Shown piece by piece: positions 48,605 to 56,500 of a stretch of DNA of 64,000 bases (its first letter is position 1; every line of letters starts with the position of its first letter). The DNA is from Elusimicrobia bacterium GWA2_51_34. Lineage in GTDB: Bacteria; Elusimicrobiota; Elusimicrobia; Elusimicrobiales; UBA9959. The position numbers and the translations under genes were made by a program. Below the pieces are notes generated by a model. The model was not told the origin of the DNA. It did no database searches and saw nothing but the letters and a program-made list of their open reading frames with translations. The stretch is taken from contig MGTS01000012.1 in the NCBI GenBank assembly GCA_001799565.1, positions 43,466 to 107,465 on the forward strand, in the 5' to 3' direction.

Positions 48605-49273
48605 CTAACCAATTCGTACCGTGAAAGGAAGTGTGGGGAAGCCTTTTAATGAATCGTGCACTTTTTCGTAAACGCTTATATGCTGGAACATCCACATGTT
48701 TGGCCGCCTCCGTGCCCTCAGGGCCTCAAAGAGTTCCCCAGTTCTGCGCCGGTTATAAGCAAATCCCAGTTCCGCCAGCCTGGCCACCCAGTAACGCTTT
48801 GGCCTCTCGTTTACGTGGTGCAGCCCCCCCTGGTTGGGCGGGGCTGCCGACAGAAGCAGGGTATCTCCGAAGCGCGCCAGATTCTTAAGGAAGACGCCTG
48901 AAAGCTCATCGGGGATATGTTCGGCCACCTCCAGGCAAAGGGTCAGGTCAAACCTGCCCCAGGCGTTCTCAAAAGGCTCGGTAAGGTCCTGCCGGTACAC
49001 GGGCAGGCCGAACGAGTATTCGAGGGGCGGTGCCACCCCGTCCAGCGAGAATATTTCCGCGCCGAGCCGCCTAAAAAAATGTCCGTAGACGCCGCAGCCG
49101 CAGCCCAGGTCAGCCACTCGGGTTGGATGGAAGCGCCGGTATATCTCCCCCGTTATCGCTTCCGCCGTGGCCACGTAATCCGCGTTGCCCGGTCCCCACT
49201 CCCGGAAGAAGGCCTCTCCGTAGATATTTTCCAGGTTCTTCATCATACGCGGGGCCGGAGCAAGCGCGAGCAT
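48605..49273 (-). CDS. Class I SAM-dependent methyltransferase
   Basis: 222 residues from ATG 49273 (ATG 49246 or 49243 possible; no strong ribosome site for any). SAM motif VADLGCGCGVYGHFF, acidic motif IFSLDGV and CLEVAEHIPD. The fold resembles UbiE/Methyltransferase type 11 or 23 proteins. The C-terminal region is basic (RARRRPNMW). The acceptor is not predictable. It stands alone between the arsenic operon and an unknown gene. Confidence 0.8.
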   Translation of the reverse strand: MLALAPAPRMMKNLENIYGEAFFREWGPGNADYVATAEAITGEIYRRFHPTRVADLGCGCGVYGHFFRRLGAEIFSLDGVAPPLEYSFGLPVYRQDLTEPFENAWGRFDLTLCLEVAEHIPDELSGVFLKNLARFGDTLLLSAAPPNQGGLHHVNERPKRYWVARLAELGFAYNRRRTGELFEALRARRRPNMWMFQHISVYEKVHDSLKGFPTLPFTVRIG

Positions 49274-49401
49274 ACGGCGTCTATCCTGAGGCGGTATTTC
49301 CTGTCACAATGTATAAGCACGTCAGCCCAGTTGCGGCTTTTCGGGGGGTGTGGATGTTTAGAACCACAGGAGCCAAAAGACAAAAATTCCTCTCTAAAAG
49401 T

Positions 49402-49440
49402 CGACAAAAAACCTCCGAATCGGGTTTGTCGAATTGGAGG
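49402..49440 (+). other. Possible H-type pseudoknot in a gene-free stretch
   Basis: CGACAAA (49402-49408) pairs with TTTGTCG (49425-49431). The loop holds CCTCC (49412-49416), which is complementary to GGAGG at 49436-49440. This gives a hairpin plus loop-to-tail pairing. It lies in a 214-base stretch between two minus-strand genes and no plus-strand gene of quality follows. Confidence 0.35.
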
Positions 49441-49487
49441 TAAAGTGGCGGGGGTGGACGCTGCTGCCGGCGTATTTCCTGCGGATC

Positions 49488-49955
49488 TTAAGTCTGGTTC
49501 GCAGCAAGGGCCGTCAGATACGCGGCGAACTCCGGATCTTCCCCCCGCAGCAGGGCTGGCAGCTCGGCCCGGAAATCCTGACGCCGGCACCAGTCCCGCA
49601 TGTAATCCTCCCACGATGACCAGCGCCGTTCCTGCATCTGGGTCATGCGTTCCTCGTAGAGCAGCAGATACGCGCGCTCGAACAGGGAGACCAGCATTTC
49701 AAAAATGATGGCCATGCGCTCACGCTGCTCCGGGGTCAGTGTAACGGTTTTTCCGTCAGAGAACAGGTGCAGGTCGGGATTGGCCAGCGCTATTTTAAGA
49801 AACTCCTGGTAATTATCGGAAAGCGACTGGTAGACCTCATCCTCTTCGTTCTCGCGTTCCTTGCGCTGCTCAAAAATGAACACCGCTATGGCCACCGGCA
49901 GACCGATCACTGTCACCACGTAGCTCAGCATCTCCCAGGTTTCCAGTTCAAACAT
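49488..49955 (-). CDS. Membrane-anchored protein of unknown function
   Basis: 155 residues. One N-terminal helix (LSYVVTVIGLPVAIAVFIF), then an acidic helical cytoplasmic part (QRKERENEEDEVYQSL). Resembles the many proteins of this size with a DUF-like helix and a coiled soluble half, but no family was recognised. GGGGAGA precedes the ATG. Confidence 0.65.
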   Translation of the reverse strand: MFELETWEMLSYVVTVIGLPVAIAVFIFEQRKERENEEDEVYQSLSDNYQEFLKIALANPDLHLFSDGKTVTLTPEQRERMAIIFEMLVSLFERAYLLLYEERMTQMQERRWSSWEDYMRDWCRRQDFRAELPALLRGEDPEFAAYLTALAANQT

Positions 49956-49987
49956 TGCAAGTCTCCCCGCAGCCTGCCGGTTTTATG

Positions 49988-50434
49988 CTACCTGGCCCGG
50001 TTCAGGATCGCCGACACAGCGTTTATCTTGCCGGCCAGCACGCCGTGGATGCCCAACTCCTTGCGTATCTCCGAGAGGAATTTATGCTCCGGAGAAACCA
50101 CCTTTCCGTCCGCCAAGGCCATTTGCGCGGCCCATGCGTATGCCGTCTCGGCCAGCCGGGCGGGAAGCAGCGCGGCGGCTTCCGCAATCACCTCGTCCCG
50201 CCCTTTTCCCGACACAGCCTCGGCTACGCAGGCGGCGTATTCGCGGGCGCTTTTAACGCCGGTAAAAAGCGGGCTCATTATCAACATATGGTCCATTCGT
50301 TCAAGCTCGCGCTTTCCCACCTTCCCGTCGATGGCAAGCGCCAGAACGCATATTGCCATCACCGCGTCAGCCGGGGATTTCAGCGCCTTTTGCGGGCGGC
50401 CACACGCGCAACCGCAGGTATTGGTATTCTTCAT
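49988..50434 (-). CDS. TerB-like (tellurite-resistance-type) protein
   Basis: 148 residues. Two TerB-type repeats are seen: LAIDGKVGKRELERMD and MALADGKVVSPEHKFL, each with DGKV and acidic residues for metal binding. The N-terminus has a CGCACG segment, a possible metal knuckle. The function of this group is unknown. GGGAGGA is 8 bases before the ATG and a weak promoter (TTGTTA, GATAAA) lies upstream. Confidence 0.78.
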   Translation of the reverse strand: MKNTNTCGCACGRPQKALKSPADAVMAICVLALAIDGKVGKRELERMDHMLIMSPLFTGVKSAREYAACVAEAVSGKGRDEVIAEAAALLPARLAETAYAWAAQMALADGKVVSPEHKFLSEIRKELGIHGVLAGKINAVSAILNRAR

Positions 50435-50512
50435 GTAAATTCCTCCCAGTATTTATCAGTCCGAGCGCATATTCTAACAAATATGCACGATTCAAAAGAG
50501 CCGGAAACATCT

Positions 50513-53500
50513 TCAGCCGATTTTAATCTCTGCCAGGTGTTCCGCCCGGTCGTTCACGAGCGGGATGGCCTTATCAGCGCGTTCGCTCCCGTCCACTATC
50601 ACTGAAACCGCGTTGTTGCCGGGCCCGGACCGCTCTATGTTTATGTGGTAGAAAGTTTCCCTGTACCGGTAGTGTATTTTAAACGACCGCCAGTCATCAG
50701 GCAGGCAGGGCTCAAGGTAAAGCTTGTCAACTTTCAGCCGAAGCCCGAGTAAATGTCTGATTATAAGCCGGTACATCCAGGCCGCGGAGCCGCTGTACCA
50801 GGTCCAACCGCCGCGGCCGGCGTTTCGGGCGCCGGAGTAAACGTCTCCGGGCATGACGAAAGGCTCCACCTTATAAACGGCACATTTGTCCGGCGTGTCT
50901 CCATGGCGGATGGGGTTTATCAGACCCATAAATTCCCAGGCGCGCTTGCTGTCCTTTAAGAGCGCGAAAGCGATGGCGGTCCACACGGCTGCATGTGTGT
51001 ACTGCCCGCCGTTCTCCCTCACTCCGGGGAGATATCCCTTAATGTAGCCGGGATTGCAGGCGCATTTGTCAAACGGCGGATTAAACAGCCTTATCAGCGA
51101 ATTTTTTCTATCCACTAGCTGGAGGTCAACCTGGTCCATGGCGGCCGCCGCCCTCCCTATATCCGCCGCGCCGGAAATAACGGCCCAGGACTGCGGGATG
51201 GAATCTATACGGCATTCGGAATTGGAAGCGGAGCCGAGCGGTTCCCCGCTGTCGAAATAAGCCCGCTTATACCACTTTCCGTCCCAGCCCGCGGCTTCTA
51301 TGTTGCGCGACAGCGTCGCCGCTTCCTCGCGGCATAGCGCGGAGAACTGCGCGTCGCCGCGGCTTGAGGCCAGGGCCGACATAGAGTTGAGGACATGACA
51401 GAGGAAAAACGCCAGCCAGACGCTTTCCCCCTTTCCCTCGCGCCCCACCAGGTTCATGCCGTCGTTCCAGTCTCCGCTTCCCATCAGCGGGAGTCCATGT
51501 GTTCCGAACCTGAGACCGTGTTTTACGGCGAGGACACAATGTTCGTACAGTGTCCCGGTTTTGCCGGAGACCCTGGGCAGGTCGTAATAGGATTCCTCTT
51601 CCGGCTTTACTGGCGGGCCTTCCAGAAAGCCTACGGGCTCATCCAGCACGCCGGTATCTCCTATCTCCTCTACATAATGGCAGACTGCCAGCGGCAGCCA
51701 TAGATAATCGTCCGAACAGTGGCTGCGCACCCCGCGGCCGGAAGGCGGGTGCCACCAGTGCTGCACGTCCCCCTCCGTGAACTGGCGGGCGGCAAAAGCA
51801 AGCAACTGTTCCCGTATCATTTCCGGATGGGAATGCGTCAGAGACATCAAGTCCTGGAGCTGGTCCCGGAAACCGTATGCCCCGCCGGACTGATAATAAC
51901 CGCTGCGCCCCGACAGACGGCAGCTTAGAACCTGGTACTGCAGCCACCCGTTTGCAAGAAAATTAACTGAGTTGTCGGGAGTTTCAACATATACGTTGCC
52001 GAGGGCCCGCTTCCAGTAGTCCCAGACCCGTTCCAGCTCGGCGCGCACCGACTCTATTCCGCTGAACCGCTGCAGGATACCGCGCGCCTCATCTGCATTT
52101 TTCGCGGCGCCGAAGATGAAAGCTATTTCCTTCTCGTCGTTGTCGGCCAATTCGAACTTCACCTGCATGGCCGCGCACGGGTCCAGGCCGGCGCCCGTTT
52201 TTCCGGAAAGTGTCTCGCCGCGCATGGCCGCAGGGGAGGCTAGCGTGCCGTTGCGGCCTATAAACTCCCGCCGGTCGCCGCTCACGAAGCGCTCCGTTTC
52301 ACTTACATCCAGAAAAACTACTCTGTCCGGGAATTCCTTATTGTAATGGTTATAGGCCGTCAGGGCTCCGCTTTTGGGGTCCACCTCGGTCAGGATATGC
52401 ATGTGGGTTTTATCCCTGAGCGTTCCCAATACCAGCTCATTGTATGAGGCGGCGGACAGCCTTCTCTTATGTCCGGAAGAGTTTTTTAATTTTAAAATAG
52501 CGAATTTTACTGGCTGGTCCAGGGCGACGAATATCGTTAACGCGGACGAAATACCGTCCTCCTCATGATCGAAAGTGGTATAACCGAAACCGTGACGCGA
52601 CAGGTAGCCGGTGCTCCCTTTTGCCGGCAGAGGCGTTGGAGACCAGAATCGTCCGGTCTCCTCGTCGCGCAGGTACAGGGCCTCGCCGGTTGCGTCCATA
52701 ACCGGATCGTTCTTCCAGGGGGTCAGGCGGAACTGCTGCGCGTTCTCGCTCCAGGTATAGGCGCTCCCGCTTTCGGAAACTATGGTCCCGAAATGGCGGT
52801 TGGCGAGCACGTTCACCCATGGCGCGGGCGTAGTTTGCGACCGGTTTGTGGCGATAACGTATTCCCGCCCGTCAGGTGTAAAACCGCCCAGGCCGTTGAA
52901 GTAGGCCAGGTCGGCGCGGTGCGCGGCGCTTTCCGCTTCCGGCGGGTCCTCCCTTCTAGCCGTCGCAGATAGCGGCTTGGAGGCGACCGATTTTGTCACG
53001 CGGTCAAGATGTTCGCTTAAAGTCCCGCCCCTGTCCGAGATCACTATTCTCGCTACGGTCAGCATAAGGATCTTGTCCTCTTCCGACATCTGATCGGCGC
53101 GCCGAGAGAATATCCGGCCCTGCTGGTTGGACGGCAGTTTTGCGTTGGCGGAGATCAGGTCATTTATCTTTTCGTTCAGCGAATCCCGGTAAACGGAACG
53201 GTTTTCGTTCCAGATAATCAGATCCACGGCCAGGCCTTTCATGCGCCAGTAAGAGTGTGCCTGTGCCATCCGCGCGATCAGCCCTATATTCTCCTGGTCC
53301 TCTACCCGTACTATTACTATTGGCAGATCTCCGGAAATGCCGTATCCCCATAGATCAGGTTGCCCTCTCCTGTTCTGTTTGAGCACGCTGGCGTGCGCGC
53401 GCCAATCCGGATTGGCGTAAATTATGGCGCTGGCAAGGCGCCCGTACACCTGCGCGTCAGATTCCGACGCATTGATCTGCTGCAGAGTAACCTGTCCATG

Positions 53501-56500
53501 CGTCCAGGCGAGGTCGAAGACCCTGTCAGCCAGGTTGCGGTCCCGGTACTTCTCTATCAGCGCACGGGCGGCATCCCGGTCGTGGCATATTCCGGTGACA
53601 TAATCTATAACCGCCGATTCGCCGGGTTCAAGTTTTAGTGTGCAGCGTATGGCGACAACGGGGTCTATAACCGCTCCTTCGCTGTCTGAAAGCTGCCCCG
53701 CGCTGCGCAGCGCGGCAGGGCCGGCCAGCGTATTGCCCCTGCCTATAAACTTGTCACGGTCTGTTTCGTAGGAGGCGCCTGCCACGGTCTTACCGTGTAC
53801 CGCCATGAAATGGGTCATAACCGGGAACGCGTCCTTGCCGGACCGCGGCCGCCGGCTGCAGATTATGGCCTGGTGCGACTTTATTATCTCCGTCTGTACG
53901 AACAGATTGCTGAAAGCGCGGTGCGAAAGGTCCGCGGCCGCATGGTTTAGCACCACTTCCGCGTAGCTGGTCAGTTCTATGGTGCGCACATTCCGGGATA
54001 CGTTCCTGAGGTTTACACGGCGCAGGTCTATATTATCTTCGGGTGAAACCGCTATTTCGGTATGCGAGACTATATTCCTGTCCCTGCGTTTAAATTCGGC
54101 CCGCGACCGGGAAAAGATGGCTTCATATTGGTCTGGCTTTTTCAGCGTCGGCTGGTACGTCACAGACCAGAATTCCCCCGTCTCCGTATCACGCACGTAA
54201 ATGAAGGCGCCCTCGTTCTCCAGCGCCGCGTCCTCGTGCCACCTTGTCACCGCTATATCCTTCCAACGGGTGTAGCCGCCGCCGGAATTAGTCACCATAA
54301 GGTTGTAACTGCCGTTGGATAAGAGGTGCGTTTCCGGCGCCGGGGTGTTGGGAGTGGTAAAAACGCGCGAAAGGGCGTCGTTTTCCTCGGTCTTGCGCAA
54401 GAGCCCGGAGACCTCGGTGTCATAAAGGAAAGGCGCGGCTTTGGGCACCCTTTCCTGCAGCAGGAGTTCCGTGGCCTTGAACATAGGATCGGCTAAAAAG
54501 CGCCGCTGCATGGGCTTGTCCAGCAGGACGTATGCCAGGGACAGCAGTGACATTCCCTGATGATGCGCCATGTACGACCTGACCGTCGCGCGGGACCCGT
54601 CGTGGGCGGCGCGTGAAGGCGTATAGTCCACCGCCTCGTAAAAGCCGTATTCACCGCCGAAGCCTCCGGCAGCCAGGCGTTCCAGGTTCTCACACGCCTT
54701 CTCCGGCTCTACCATCAGGGCCAGCGCCGAGGCGTACGGGGCGACCACCAAGTCTTCCGAAAGCCCCCGCTTAAAGCCAAGGTCCGGCACGCCGAAAGAA
54801 CGGTACTGATATGTCATCGCCGCATCCAGCTTATTGTAACCTGATTCGGACATCCCCCACGGAATATCGTTATTAGCGGCGTATTCTATCTGGCACGCCA
54901 GCATCGCCTTATAAGTCCCCTCCAGCAGTGTGCCCGCATAGACCGGCATCACCAGCAGGGGCATGAGATATTCAAACATCGACCCGCCCCACGACACCAG
55001 CACGGGATCCCCGCCGTACTTTGAAAGCAGCCGGCCGAGCATGAACCAGTGCTTCTGCGGAAGTTTCCCCTGGGCTATAGCCACGAAGCTGCAAAGCCTG
55101 GACTCAGAGGCCAGCAGGTCGTAGGAGCCCTGGTCCAGCCTGTGTTCGGAAACGTTATAGCCTATGGAAAGGAGGTGCGCTCCTTTGTTGTATAGGAATT
55201 CAAATTCCACGTTGGAAAGCTCGGCGCAGTTCAGCGCCATGGCCTCTATGGCGGTTATCCGTTCACTCGCCCGGTCCCCGGTTTCTTTCAGCGCGGCCCG
55301 CAGTCTGGCGAACCATTCCTTCTCCCGTTTCGCGTCATAATCGGAAATGTCTATGCCGGCGGTTATGGAGTCTATAAGGCTGAAAAGCTTTAGTTCCAGT
55401 CTGGCGGCCTCTCTAAGGGAGGGTATGGCGTCCAGGCTGAGCAGTTCCCCCCGTAGCCGGGCCAGCCGCTGTCTTTGCCGCTCATCCCCTTTATCCCACA
55501 TGCCGGGTATCTCCGGGGGTATGAACACCCACGGCGCGATGAAAGCCATGTCCTCCAAATAGTCGTAGCACTGCTTTTCAAAAGCACGTACCCATCGCCT
55601 GGTACTGTCGAACTGTGTCCCGTTCAGGCCGGATAGGATCTGTGAGCATTCGGCGGACAGGCGCCGCAGGAGGGCGTGCATTTCCGAGATGGAAGCAGGC
55701 GGCGCTTTAACTTTGGCGCGGAGTTGCGCGGCCTGCTTCGAGACCGCCCGCCCGGCCGCGGCCGTGCCGGTTATCCTGCTTTTCTCCAGCCCGGCGGCGC
55801 ATTCCTGCAGCACGGCCAGGGTATCTGCCAGCCCGGCGAACATTTTGGGAGAGACCACCTTGCTGCCGGTCATTTCCAGCAGCCCAGAGCGCAGTACCAG
55901 CAGGTGGCCGGCCATGTTGCCGCTGTCTACCGATGAAACATAAAGGGGCTTGAGCGGCTTCAGGGATTCGGTGTCGTACCAGTTATAGAAGTGCCCCCGG
56001 TATTTCTCCATGCCGGTCATTGTCTTAAGGGTCTTTTCTGTCCGGTTGAACATCGTCCCCATAGAGATATAACCGAAATCGGAAGCCGCCATGTTAGACA
56101 GGAGCGACAGACCGATATTGGTGGGAGAGGTTCTGTGCGCCACCGCTCCGATGAACTCTTCCTGAAAATTGTCCGGCGGCAGCCAGTTATCCCGCTCGGT
56201 CACGAAAGTCTCGAAAAAGCCCCAGATCTTGCGCGACAACCCCCCGAGAAAAATTACGCGGGCATCGGACAGCGCCGTTTTGCGCGGCGTCGGCGGCCTG
56301 CTGACCAGCCAGGCGATGGCCGGGGACAGCAGCCACAGCCCCGATATCCCCGCCGACAGGGGGTCAATACCGCCCTTCAGCGAAAACAGTCCGAAACCCA
56401 GCGCCGCGAGAGGACCGGCAGGCATACCTTTGTAATATTCGGGGATAGTTCCGGCCGACCGTGGCTCCGCCTCGCCGGAAGCGCGCCATTCCAGCAGGCG

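Noticed and set aside
49434..49619. Plus-strand frame behind the GGAGG of the possible pseudoknot
   Set aside because: It overlaps the convergent gene at 49488, has no similarity to a known protein, and is too short to trust.
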